From Hofstenia miamia (taxonomy: Eukaryota; Xenacoelomorpha; Acoela; Hofsteniidae), in assembly GCA_900660155.1 (NCBI GenBank), contig CABFPE010001801.1, positions 1 to 22,123 of the forward strand: 22,123 bases of DNA. Reading direction: 5' to 3'. The notes beneath the pieces are model-generated. The model did not search any database. It worked only from the letters and a program-made list of their open reading frames with translations, and was not told the origin of the DNA. Shown in pieces: positions 1 through 10,228 of this stretch (position 1 is its first letter; each line of letters begins with the position of its first letter). The position numbers and the translations under genes were made by a program.

Positions 1-36
1 GGGTCTTTTGATTACCCAGTCCGAATTGTGGACTCA
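1..36 (+). repeat. Possible 3' end of the 5' LTR of element A
   Basis: The first bases can be aligned loosely with the end of the 3' LTR (9083-9123). Both share GGGTCTT, then TGATTA, then AATT followed a few bases later by ACT and a terminal CA. I estimate about two-thirds identity, so the match could be partly chance. No primer-binding site beginning TGG is evident just after position 36. Confidence 0.33.
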
Positions 37-515
37 TTAAGTTATGTATATGGTTATGTATAAGGAAATAATAAATCTCTCGTTCGTATTTCAACATGTA
101 CATGCACTTATAAAATCTAATACTGTGATGATACCATGCCGTTGGCTAGCACGAATATCTGGCAATTACAGATTATTTAATAGTGAGCTGAGAGATAACA
201 ATGAAAATGAGAGTTTGTATTTTTGAAGTGAGATAGAAATTAAGCAAGTGAGACAAATAGGGTAGCACCAGTCAATAGGTTAAGCACTTTACTTCTGGAT
301 GTTCTGCTTCGGCTGGAAGCCATAGGAATTGGTCATCTTGGGTTGCACCTAAAGTAGTTTGGTTACTTGGATGAATTACCAATGTTACATCTATAAGTTA
401 TGTTATAAGTTCTATGTTAATCCGTTTCTCAGAATCGTGGCTGTACTGAAAATGCTAATTAAACCTTCTGCAGAGTCAATTAAGTTTCTAGTTAAGTTTA
501 CTTACCAGCCACTGA
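37..515 (+). other. Leader of element A, no gene seen
   Basis: This is the stretch between the presumed 5' LTR end and the gag-like frame, which opens after a TGA at 513-515. It holds a 60-codon frame at 44-226 without recognisable motifs, which I treat as chance. A sequence resembling a 3' splice site, CCTTCTGCAG, lies near 465-474. I see no convincing tRNA primer-binding site. Confidence 0.4.
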
Positions 516-1342
516 TTCTACACCAAATTTAATGGAAGGGTAGATGGTTATAACCCAACATTTGCTGAATGGCTACAAATGTTTGAATTAACAATGGCAG
601 AATGTAAAGTGAGCCAACAAGCATCAGTGGTGAGACTTCCATTATACTTAACAGGGGCAGCTTCCCAACACTACTTGCTCCTAGATGCAGAAAAAAAAAG
701 AATCTACCAATTACTAATCAGAGATTTTATGAATTACTATGAGAACAAAAGCTTTAAAAATCAATACCAAATCATTCTAAATGTGAAAAGATGAGAAAAA
801 CTGATGACATTCAAAATTACATGCAACAAGTTGAATGATTGTTAATGCTCAGTTCAAGAGAGAACAGATATTCAAAATATGATTTGTTCTCTCACATTTG
901 CAAGAGGATGCCCAAAAGCATCAGAACACAGTTCAAGATCAAATGTGATGTTGATGATAAGTTGGAAAGAATTATTAGAAAGGCAGTCAACATACAAGCA
1001 ACCATTGAGAACAATGCCCAGATATACGAAAAGGCTGCATGGCATAGAGAGGGACCAACATGGAGAAACAACCTCAAACCACACATCCCGAATAAAACCT
1101 ACATGGAAACAAAACAAGAAAAAATAATAAAAGTGAAAGGGAAAGATGGGAAGACTAGAAAAGTAAAGGAGAAAGATGTCAAGTGTTATAGTTGCAGACA
1201 GAAAGGACATAAAAAATCAGACTGTCCAAAACAGATAAATGTAATTGGGGATGAAGAAGCTTACTATGACGAAGAGGATGTACTACAAACAGAGAATGAA
1301 ATTAAGAAGTATTGCCAACTGAAAAAGGAGTTGGAAAACTAA
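516..1342 (+). pseudogene. gag: Broken gag of element A (capsid-like region plus CCHC zinc knuckle)
   Basis: Gag would form the particle shell and package RNA. The N-terminal part, translated from about 516, carries a capsid-type opening (FAEWLQMFEL around 555-590). It runs to a stop at 792-794, after which similarity continues in another frame past a second stop at 836-838. The last piece (839-1342, 167 codons) ends in a nucleocapsid region: a Lys-rich stretch, then a zinc knuckle C-X2-C-X4-H-X4-C at 1184-1225, then an acidic tail. Element B has matching blocks, for example SSRE..RYSKYDLF. The frame ends in AAC TAA, and the following protease frame is at -1. The element B slippery heptamer is replaced here by GGAAAAC, which is not canonical. 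Identification is firm; function is lost. Confidence 0.88.
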
Positions 1343-2210
1343 GTAGAGCACCAACTTATAACAACTGTGCATCAAAAATGATCCTGACAAACCTCTACAT
1401 GATGAACATGATAATGATAGCTATTAATGGAGTAATGATGAAAGAAACAATTGACACCAGAGCAGCAACGTCCATAATTACTGATGAATGCACTATGAAG
1501 CTAGGATTCAAATGGAAGACTTGAACAGTTGCAATAAGAGACTAATTAATGCATCAGGAGATTATATTGATATGAAAGGAATGATAAATGTAGTACAGAT
1601 GAGAATCGCTAATACAACATTTGAACAATCTTTGGTGGTGGTGGACACACACAATAACCTGTTGCCATATGAAGTCATATTAGGCAATGATTTTTTGATA
1701 AAAAATGGATGTGTTATCAACTATGCCAAAAGAACCATAAAGGTAAGAGAAGAAGAGATGGAGATTGAAGAAGAACAAGGGAAGCAGAAAATAATCACAT
1801 TTCAACTGCAAGAAGATATCCACCTACAGCCACACCAATGGAAGATGCATACAATTGAAACTGAGGACACAGTAACAGCTGACATAATGCTATATGACAA
1901 TGAAGGCATCAACACCAAAAGAGTATCAATGCTGTCTAGTGTTTGCACAATCAAGCATGGAAAGGGAAGTATGCTGATCCTTAATGCTACGAATAGGAAT
2001 GTTAACCTAAAGAAATTCTTAAGTAAAAAGTCTAACATCAGAATTATTTGGAAGGCAATGGAATACAATGATGGAGTGAGTAATTTGCATGGTCAATTCA
2101 AGGACTTGCAAATGAAAATGGATAGTACTCCACATGGCTGATTCAAGGGTGAGTGGACGAACACCATCAAAGTCGCAAGTACTCCCAAAAGCTGACTCAA
2201 GGGCATTGGG
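1343..2210 (+). pseudogene. pol: Broken protease region of element A pol
   Basis: An aspartic protease would cleave Gag-Pol. The active-site block is visible around 1445-1490, but the usual D-T/S-G-A reads D-T-R-A-A, so the catalytic Gly is replaced. A frameshift near 1500 moves the frame. The second hallmark, ILGNDFL, is present near 1675-1700. The frame continues to a TGA at 2139-2141. After it comes a linker with three QLKG-type motifs, two of which have TGA in place of Gln (2139 and 2193). The homologous linker in element B has one looser unit and no stop. Confidence 0.83.
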
Positions 2211-2216
2211 ATGAAA
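2094..2216 (+). repeat. Three QLKG-type motif units between protease and RT of element A
   Basis: Three copies of the motif that forms the ORF3 N-terminal array start at 2094 (CAATTCAAGGAC), 2139 (TGATTCAAGGGT) and 2193 (TGACTCAAGGGC). They are spaced 45 and 54 bases, so all lie in the protease reading frame. The first reads Q-F-K-D. The other two have TGA at the Gln position. Similar TGA-bearing copies recur at 5355-5650 in the same element. Confidence 0.75.
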
Positions 2217-3130
2217 GCAGAAGAGGAAGACACATATAGAACACCTGAAATAAACAACGAAGACTACCCACACCTAGAAGAACAGGAGATCATGCAACTA
2301 AGGAAACTGTTAGAAAAACATAAACGTATATTCAACTACAGACAAGTATGCGTAGGGCAGGCAGTGGGCAAGAAGCATAGAATAGTCACAGACAGACAAA
2401 CCAATCAAGCTGCAAGTCAGAAGGGTGCCCAAACAAATGAAAGATGAATATAATCGCATATTGTAAGAGTTAATCGACAATAAAATCATTCAGCCAAGTG
2501 AGAGCCCATATGCAGCACCAACTGTGTTTGTAAAACAGGGAGACAAGTATCATTTACACATTGATTTTCACAAGTTGAACAAAGTGATGAAAAAGGACTC
2601 ATATCCCCTACTACAGATAGAGGACATGCTCTATGAAGCCAGCAAACACAAATACTTTACAACACTAGATTTATGCAAAGCCTACTAGCAAGTAAAGATG
2701 GAAGAGGACGATATTTAGAAGACAGCATTCATAACTCCATATGGGCTATACAAATGGATATATATGGCGTTTGGACTTTGTAATGCAAGAGCAACTTTTC
2801 AGAGGTACATTACGAAGGTATTAAAGAATAAGACACACAGAATGGAGGAAGGGGTCGACGCCTACATAGATGACATCATAGTGACAAGTGACACAATCCA
2901 AGATAATCTGGAGAAGTTGGAGAGAATGCTGACAATTCTGAAAAATGCGGGACTTCGTATTAATGGAAATAAATGTGACATTCTCAAAGAAAAAATAGTT
3001 TTCCTTGGAAGAACGATAGAAAAGGAAAGAATATGCGTGAAGGACAATGCCAGAGAAATGATCCGGAAAATTGAAAAGCCAAACAATAAAAAAGACATAC
3101 AGAGGATCATGGGATTCTTCAACTATTAGG
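2211..3130 (+). pseudogene. pol: Broken reverse transcriptase of element A pol
   Basis: RT would copy the element RNA into DNA. Motifs are recognisable in several pieces: a fingers-type IDFHKLN block near 2560-2580, LDLCKAY near 2667-2685, MAFGLCNARATFQR from 2764, and the catalytic Y-I-D-D at 2863-2874. In-frame stops occur at 2686-2688 (TAG, between AY and QV), 2716-2718 (TAG) and 3127-3129 (TAG), and an earlier stop ends the piece at 2447. The YIDD aspartates survive, but the enzyme cannot be made as one chain. Element B has the closest match. Confidence 0.9.
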
Positions 3131-3944
3131 GAACTTTTATTCCTAATATAGCTGCTGGCAAGACAGCAAGATGACCAGATTGATGTTAAAATCAGTGCCA
3201 TTAATATGGACTTGGCAGGAGCAGGAGGAACTGGACAATATCAAAGAAGAATTGGCGAAATTACCATCACTCAACACACTGAAAGTAGCAATCAGAGCAA
3301 CATTGGGACAAATGAAAAACGGAAAAGAAGTACCCATTCAGTTTTTTAGTCGCAAACTGAGAGCAAGTGAAGAAAACTATGGCTCTAAAAAGGTAGAGAT
3401 GCTCGCATTGATTGAGAGTATCAAGAAATTTCAACACTTCCTCATTGGTAGAGAATTTAGAGTATGAACAGACAACAGCAGATTGGCCTGGTTAAAAAAG
3501 TTCTCCAGGGATAAGTCCAGAATAGTGTCACAGTGGATCAAATACTTAAATGAGTTCACATTCATGATAAAACATAGGAAAGGCACATTGCATAACAATG
3601 CGGACTTCTGGACATCACTGCCAGAATACCAGAGAGATGCAGCAAAAACAGACAGAGAGAAGAAGCAATTCCAGTTCTTGCCACACACTGAGTATGAAGG
3701 ACTGCCAGAGATAAATGTGGACAAGAAAGGCCAAGCATTACTACCAATACTAATGAGGGAAGAGATATCTGAACAATAAATAGTAGATAAACAAAAAGAA
3801 GACATAATCCTCAGCAAAATCATAAAAAAGATTGAAGAACCTCAGACAACACTATCCAAAATAATGGCAGGATATTATGAATGCTACAAATGGAAAATTA
3901 ACAGGAATGGATTATTATATGTCAAAGACAGCAATAATTAAATT
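3131..3944 (+). pseudogene. pol: Broken RNase H and connection to integrase, element A
   Basis: RNase H would remove RNA from the RNA:DNA hybrid. Matching blocks with element B are LGQMKNGKEVPIQFFSR (about 3305-3355), a KKFSRDKS...W block and the closing H..NADFW block (about 3590-3612). The piece 3171-3467 lacks about 13 residues present in element B, including the D-C-D-A-S segment with the first catalytic Asp. Leu-Asn-Thr is joined almost directly to Val-Ala-Ile. The loss keeps the frame. Stops follow at 3465-3467, 3777-3779 and about 3940. Confidence 0.83.
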
Positions 3945-5383
3945 GTGATACCTGACTACTTTAAAAGAGAACTGATACAAAAAATACATGAGAAGGGTCA
4001 TCTGGGAATTACACAGATGGAGAAGACTTTCAATGCAATGTTCATAACAACAGCCATAAGGAAAGTCATTGAGGATATCATTGATAAGTGTATGACGTGT
4101 CTCCTTAACAATAAACAACACTTTCCGACACAAAGGGTGCCACTAGAAAAAATTATTGCAACCCAACCTAACAAAATAGTCCACATAGACCTGGAAATGT
4201 TATCAAAGGACGCAGAAGGCTACCAATATCTACTAGTAATGGTAGACAATTTCACTAAGTATGAGAGGATGGTCCCAATGCAGAATACCATGGCAGAAAC
4301 CACAGCAGAACTGGTATAAAAGGAATGGATACTATGGCTCAGGCTGATGGAAACAATTATAATGGACAAGTGACCCCAATTTGAGAGTGGACTTTTTCAG
4401 GAAATGGCAAAACATCTGGAAATCTCAAGAGAATGGACAACTGCATATCATCTGCAGGCCAATGGAGCAGTGGAGCGACTCAATCTGACATTAATCAAGC
4501 TGACCAGAGTAGCAACAACAAGGATAGGGGGAAGCAGATGGACAGAAGTCATCAAAATGATCAAATATTATATAATACCTGGGTGCATGCAATGACTGGA
4601 GTCTCACCCTTCAAGGCAATGTTTGGAAGAGAAGCAGTGACCCTGCTTTCAATGCAATACACAAACTACAGTGGAAAGCTGGACAACGAATATGTAAAAC
4701 AATTGAAGAACCAAATCACAGGAATTCACGAAATGATGTGCCACAACATAAAAAAATCAGCAGTGAGACAGCAACACAATTACAATAAAAAAATTTACAG
4801 TCATGCACACAAAGTAGGAGATAAGGTATATGCATTTACACCAATCAAACTCACAAACTCAAACCAAATCTGGAAGTTGAAAATAGTATGGTCTGGCCAT
4901 CACATGATAACACAAACACTACTGAACAATAAATACATGTTAGACAATAATAGACTACTACATTTTCAAAACTTGAAGAGAGCAACAGCAGATATTGAAG
5001 AGACAAAGATAGATGAGAATGCTGAATTCAAAATATGCCGAATTAATGGCAACAAAATTATATATGATATGTATGATTTAGACAGCCTACATGAAGAAGA
5101 ATTTGATGATGAATACACAGCAGACATTGGAGACAATAACTTGAGCCAGAGAGTGCTGCCCCAGAGGACAGCAAGAAATGAACCTATATATGACCCTGAA
5201 ATATGGGATATAAATTTACTAACTGCATTTAGGAAATTAGAGGAAAATGATGCACCCACTGATGAAGAAGAGAGTGCGCAGAAATCAACAACCAGAGGAG
5301 CTCTTGACCACAAACAGGAAAAGGAGAATTCAGAGAAGTTCTCAAACCAGATGTTGACTCAAGGGCAGAAGGGGCGAGAATGA
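3945..5383 (+). pseudogene. pol: Broken integrase of element A pol, with GPY/F-type C-terminus
   Basis: Integrase would insert the DNA copy. The N-terminal HHCC zinc-binding domain is present (HEKGH near 3985-4005, CMTC near 4090). The first core Asp is in the HIDLE block near 4185. The frame stops at 4317-4319. The second core Asp survives near 4365, but a TGA (4372-4374) follows at once. The Glu region (NGAVERLN) is split between two frames near 4460-4490. The last frame (4433-5383, 316 codons) holds the C-terminal domain. Its GPF module reads WSGHH in place of WSGPF. The tail ends with DPEIWDIN as in element B and overlaps the first repeat of ORF3. Confidence 0.9.
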
Positions 5384-5725
5384 AGAACCAATGAATAGAT
5401 GACATAGAGTGAGAAGGCGTCCTAGTAGTCCCCAAGGCTGATTCAAGGGCAGGGAGACTACAGGACAAGAAGCCTCTCCCACCAGGGATCTGCACCACTG
5501 ATTCAAGGGCATGCAGAAAACTGGTGCGCAGCTCAACTTTCCCTCCCAGAGTCCATGATGCTGATTCAAGTGCAGTGAGACACTAGAGGAGTTGCAGGGG
5601 AAGTTGCAATTGGTGGAAGAACAGGGGAGATGCAGAAGTGATTCAAGGCTGACGTTATCCCCACTTGAACCACAACTGGTCAAGTGCCAATAAGAGTAAC
5701 TGTGAGCCAATTCAAGGGCAAATCA
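5355..5725 (+). repeat. Motif array TGA-TTC-AAG-GGC at the start of ORF3, element A
   Basis: Copies start at 5355 (TGACTCAAGGGC), 5439, 5499, 5562 (TGATTCAAG plus GGC or TGC) and 5639 (TGATTCAAGGCT). The last, near 5710, reads CAATTCAAGGGC. The first four are 84, 60 and 63 bases apart, all multiples of three, so they stay in one frame despite carrying TGA. Element B has CAG or CAA (Gln) at the same motif position and also uses an 84-base spacing. Sequence between the motifs is poorly conserved. Confidence 0.8.
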
Positions 5726-8577
5726 GTAGAAACTATTTGCCCAGATTCACAGTCCATGGACTGTGAACTGAGCACCAGCAAATTACCACTAAGGAAGACC
5801 CAGCTACACGCCTCCTCAGAAACCACTTCAGAGAGAACTGTACAATCTAAAGAAAGAAAGAAGCAGATGTCTAAAATCAATGGAGAAACTCTACATCCCT
5901 ACTTTATTGGAACATCAAAAATGCGCTACAATGCATTTCCAAAATTATCTCCAGAAACAAAAGCACACATACAGAAAGTTGCAAAAATGGAAAGAAAAAA
6001 TCTACTGGGAGTGCTTGATGCGAATAACAGACAACACAAGAAATGAATAAAACATTGGAAAGACCATATATGCAAAGCACAGTGCACATCATATTTGATG
6101 ATGATTTTACACTGGATACGCAAGCCATCATGGTGTATAAAGATAAAATATCTGAAATACCAGAAATTAACATAGACAAAGAAAATCTGACGATTATACA
6201 TGTATGGGCACAAAAAGAATACACAAAAAACTTGGAGAAGAAAATGGATGAAACGTCAAGAATGGCAAAAGTACAGAAAATGAGAGTAGTGATTATCACA
6301 ATATCCACAAACTGAAAACATCTTCCCATGGGAGAGAACAGCAAGAAGCACAAAGATCCCAGAATTAATTCAATTTGATCTACAAATAGAATACTGGGCA
6401 CAAATCTAGCAAATAATGGTAGATCCATGCATTGTGATCAACCTCTACAGACAAACAAAAATGATCGAGCTAATATCAGACACAGATGGGATAGAGAAGG
6501 CCAACACACTATTCATAAAGTGCAGTCTGACGCAATGACAAGAGCATTTACAACAAATCCAAACAATATGGAAGAATATGAAACTACAACAAAAAGTGGA
6601 GGAAGTTGGCCAGAGATAAAAATTGAAGCACCATCACAAAAATTTCATAAATCAGTAGAAATGGCACTAACAGAAGTAAACAAAGCCTACAAGTTTAACA
6701 AGAAAAAAGACTTTAAACAGCCACTATTTGAAGAGAAAAATGCACCAGAGATATGCTACAGAACAATGGCGTGGATATTAGCAGTATTTACAACCAAAGA
6801 GGCAGAATTGAAACTCCTGATCTTGTGGCACACCCGACATAAGTTAGCAAAAACGAAGAAATATGAGATAGCAATAGCCCTGATTAATACACAAACGAAA
6901 AACATTCTACTAAAAGGTCACACAGGAAAGCTGGAGTCAGCAAATAGATCAGAAAAGCCAGTACAAAGAATGGAAAAGATACTCAGCTGAATGATAATGA
7001 ATGAGAGTCTGATGGGGGAAAATGTCAATAATAAGCATAGCTAACAAGATGGGGATATGTCACAGCGAGTGACATCCGAGACATGGACAAAACAATTGGA
7101 ACATCAACCATAGTTAACAACAAGGAAAATCATCAAACAGAAACTAGCAAGCACAGACGAAATCAGAAGAATATTAATACAGAAAGATGTGCAGAAAACC
7201 CTCGACTGTGAAATGGAAAGATATTAACAAGATAGCCCATGGTGTACATTCACAAAAATCATATGAAGCATGGAAATAATGAAACAAGGAGGACAATTGA
7301 TAGGATAAACATAGAGAAATGGGGAGCAATCAGCCCAGCAAGAACAATAGAATGGATAGACACTGATGATGAATGGTTCCTCATTGAGATCAAGGTCACC
7401 AGGGAAGCTAGAGATATCAAAGAAAGAAATTTCAAAAACATCAGAGAACAACCAATGGTAGCAACAATGAAGCTCATGTTCATGGAAGCATTTACATGAA
7501 CAGAATTAGAAGAGCTACTAAAACCATACAATCAATTAGCAGTAGACATTGAGTGTATAACAGCAAGAATGGACATCAAAGAAGAAATACGACTAAAACT
7601 AAGCAGAAGGGGATTAACACAAGTATTCTGGAACACAATCAAAAGAAGCCAAGATGAATTACCCCGCCACAATAGGCTTAGCAATGGCACCAACTATGGA
7701 AGGTCCATACCCACACATCAAAAGGCAAATAGCAATGAAGATCCTGATCTGCACACCGCCAGAAACTATTGCAATACCAATGGCCCTCCCATGATGGAGA
7801 CTACTGAAAGAAGTCAAAGTTGTGAAAACATTTCTGCATGAATACAAATCGTACGTGAACACTGAGAAGAAGGTGAAAGCAATAGTATAGCAAGATGACT
7901 AAAAAAATCAAAAGAGATAATGCTAAGAAACAACAACAGAGAGATGGTCTACATTGAAGGTACAATAACGCCAGATCAACTCTATACACAAGGGAGACCT
8001 ATTAACATACAATTACAGGATCTCAGAAAAAAAATAGAAGATCAAAATCCAAGAGCAATAATGCTATTCTCCAGGGTAAACGATATAGTATGGACGGACA
8101 TCTGGGAAAGGAAGTACTGCTATAACAATGTCACAAAGAGAGTCGAAATTGGGACAATGATGCGGATCAACAAGAACAATCCTAACAGTATAACTGAGCA
8201 AGAATTAAAAGACAACATTAGCTTCTTTTACAAAGATGTAGCAAATACCAAAAGTTTACAAAAAGTATTCATGTTCTTCAATCCCAACAATCAGATTAGG
8301 GAAGATCAAAGGAATAGAACTATACCACAAATACTATGAAATATTCTCACAGAAAATCAATGAACTATGAGAGATTATGCTGATAGTGGAATACATTCAA
8401 GAAACATGGTTCCTAAAATATGCTAACACAGTAACAACTGAACAAGAGGTGGTCCTCAAAATGACAAAACAAGCCAAATTCGAGAAAACCACGTGGGCTG
8501 ATCAACAGGCTGAATCAATAATTCCGAAGGCAGATACCTTAGTGCATGGAGAGTGAGCTGTGCTAAAAATAATGCAG
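5355..8577 (+). pseudogene. Broken ORF3 of element A, homologous to the 1246-codon ORF3 of element B
   Basis: Function is unknown. Five fragments match the intact ORF3 of element B in the same order: 5684-6046 (LHPYF and LSPETK), 6043-6315 (RPY..ST.HI.F), 6427-6990 (FHKSVEM, KKYEIAI), 7239-7499 (EKWG, WIDTDDE, AFT) and 7920-8339 (YIEG..TP..LY, LFS..NDIVW, RVEI.TM). A last block near 8390-8550 matches the ORF3 C-terminus and reaches a TGA at 8554-8556. The N-terminal part (5355-5650) contains the motif array with in-frame TGAs. Many stops and shifts separate the fragments. No signal peptide or membrane segment is visible in any piece. The divergence from element B with conserved order shows that ORF3 is an inherited component of this lineage, not a chance frame. 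Confidence 0.83.
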
Positions 8578-8579
8578 CT

Positions 8580-8589
8580 GAGGAGGGCG
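8580..8589 (+). other. Polypurine tract of element A
   Basis: A purine run, GAGGAGGG, followed by CG ends exactly where the 3' LTR begins with TGTAG. This is the position from which plus-strand DNA synthesis is primed in LTR retrotransposons. Element B has the matching tract at 19206-19215. Confidence 0.75.
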
Positions 8590-9123
8590 TGTAGCATCAT
8601 CCAAGACAAATCTAAAATATGCTGCAAACATTGAGCATAATGGGAATAAGATCAAAGAAAAGATGATTGGAAATATTGTAATCAAATCAATTAGAATAAT
8701 TTAGATTTATTTGTATTATGCAATGAAGAAACAATATGTGTCAAAAAAAAGAGAGATTAGTATCAGTCGATAAAAATACTTTTGACTAAGCAAGAGGGCC
8801 AAGTTGCTTCCATTATTTTTAGCCGCCATCTTGGCAGACAAAAGATCTAAATTTGAATCAACAGGTACTTTTCTGAAATTACTATAAATAGATTAAAAAC
8901 CTTGTAAGAAGTTGATAAAGAATTTTATTTGGAATTCTTATTTTGTTCTACTATAATGGTTTGAATATTTAATATGATGTTGAGCTAATTGAGTGGTGTT
9001 TAGTAGTGGTCTGGATCCATAACAGAGAACAATTCTAGGGTCCCTGTGCCAGACCACAAAAGTGCACTTAAGTTAGGTGTAGGGGTCTTCTCCTGATTAG
9101 CAGACTAGCAATTCTTTACTACA
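8590..9123 (+). repeat. 3' LTR of element A (534 bp)
   Basis: It starts TGTAGCATCATCC directly after the polypurine tract and ends TTTACTACA. The ends form a 5-bp inverted repeat, TGTAG and CTACA. The right end was chosen by comparison with element B, whose LTR ends TTTATTACA and starts TGTAA, so the two ends change together. Blocks shared with the other LTRs include TTGGCAGA, CAGGTACT, a TATA-like stretch, GTGCCAG and TTAGGTGTAGG. The 5' LTR is mostly outside the window, so LTR identity cannot be used for dating. Confidence 0.8.
8822..8890 (+). promoter_or_regulatory. LTR promoter module of element A: YY1-like site, TTGGCAGA, CAGGTACT, TATA box
   Basis: GCCGCCATCTTGG at 8822-8834 fits the YY1 consensus read on the reverse strand. 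It overlaps TTGGCAGA (8831-8838). CAGGTACT follows at 8862-8869 and a TATA box, TATAAATA, at 8883-8890. The same order occurs in the other two LTRs, although the surrounding bases have diverged. Binding by YY1 is an inference from the motif. Confidence 0.55.
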
Positions 9124-9712
9124 TGTACTAGAATAATTGATTGCCAACAAATGGTTGGATGACCAAAACCTAGGAAATATATCAATAACATATTAGATCT
9201 AAATTATTCATCAATAAAGTGACTGTACATGTATTGAATTATAAATGTAAGTCAGGAAGCTGTTCAAATGTAATATATTTAGAAATGCCAATATATTTTG
9301 GTAATGGCTACATGTAATATCAAACAAACAGCTAGTAACAAGTCAGGTTGAAAATAGATAGAACACTTTCACAAAAATGAGTTTAAGTCAAATTGTGCCG
9401 TGCATTGAGTATACACTGAGCTAGGATAGGGTACACATAAACTGTATTGATTGAGCTGAGATGTGGCACTCAACCAAGTGGAGGAAGTGGTGAAACTGGC
9501 TGTGGAGATCAGCTTGAGGCAGATGCCCAACAGTGATCATTGGATAGATTACCACATGGCTTTGTCACCTAAATAGTGAATGGTTAATTCTAGTTTACAT
9601 AAGTTAACAGAAGCAACAAGTCAAGCAGTATGCTATGCAACAAGTAAATCCTTACAAGCAGTAACACAACTAATGTTATACATAACAGTAGACATTCAGT
9701 GACAATGCCTGG
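9124..9712. other. Unassigned AT-rich stretch between two LTRs
   Basis: There is no ORF of note and no recognised repeat, tRNA or polypurine tract. It separates the 3' LTR of element A from the next LTR. It could be host DNA or an unrecognised remnant. Confidence 0.4.
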
Positions 9713-10190
9713 TGTAGCATCACCCAAAAAGCAATAAGCTGCAAATGAAAGATTAACGTTGAATGATTACAGTAATTAAATATAATCAGAAATATGATTG
9801 TAAAATTTAGTTAATTATCTTATTCATTTTGTAAGATGCAACCAAGTTACAATATTGTGCATTTTTAGAGAAACACCTTAAGCAATTAAGTACTATGTGA
9901 CAAATTGTAACAAGCAAAATTATATTTACGTAAGAACAGCCATATTGGCAGAAGATTTATTTGAAATTCAAAATTGTCAGGTACTTTACAATTTTTAAAT
10001 AAATAGCTTAGAATTTAAGAGAAATTTGATGAACAATAAATTCTTCGGAGTTTATTTTATTTTAATTCTTCATTTATCTGGTTTGATTTTTAATAAAATG
10101 TTCAGCTAAGCAAGTTGTGTTAAGTAGTGGCTGGATTCCATCACGGGATCGATTTGAAGGGTCCTTGTGCCAGTCATGAAACCGCACTTA
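9713..10190 (+). repeat. Third LTR, truncated at its 3' end (solo LTR or remnant)
   Basis: It begins TGTAGCATCACCC and follows the LTR of element A block by block: GCCATATTGG with TTGGCAGA (9945-9952), CAGGTACT (9978-9985), an AAATAAATAG TATA-like stretch (about 9998), CAGCTAAGCAAG, AGGGTCC, GTGCCAG and GCACTTA. It then stops at 10190, where the 5' LTR of element B starts. About 53 terminal bases expected from the 534-bp relative are missing. No polypurine tract precedes it, so it is not a typical 3' LTR; a solo LTR or a 5' LTR remnant is more likely. Confidence 0.78.
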
Positions 10191-10228
10191 TGTAACATAA
10201 TCGTAATCTAATCATATGTGGTCAAACT
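10191..10228 (+). repeat. Start of the 5' LTR of element B, interrupted by the assembly gap
   Basis: It begins TGTAACATAATC and differs from the 3' LTR start by one base (G for A at 10203). It is preceded by GCACTTA of the truncated LTR and runs into N at 10229. Confidence 0.93.

Larger units (their letters stand above)
1..9123 (+). mobile_element. Element A: decayed Ty3/gypsy-type LTR retrotransposon with an extra third ORF
   Basis: The order is leader, gag, protease, RT, RNase H, integrase, ORF3, polypurine tract and 3' LTR, all on the plus strand. The integrase-last pol order identifies Ty3/gypsy. Every reading frame is interrupted by stops and frameshifts, so it cannot encode working proteins. 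It resembles element B downstream throughout but is clearly diverged in protein sequence, so it belongs to a different subfamily rather than being a recent sister copy. The window opens near the end of its 5' LTR, so the true left boundary and the target-site duplication cannot be seen. Confidence 0.93.

Noticed and set aside
44..226. 60-codon frame in the leader of element A
   Set aside because: It has no motif, no counterpart in element B and a length expected by chance.
257..266. GGTAGCACCAG as another LTR start
   Set aside because: The similarity to TGTAGCATCACC is short, and no further LTR blocks follow.
5904..6428. Long antisense frames such as 5904-6428 (minus) and 18235-18660 (minus)
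   Set aside because: They are shadows of ORF3 coding sequence on the opposite strand, with F/S/I-rich composition typical of reversed A-rich codons.
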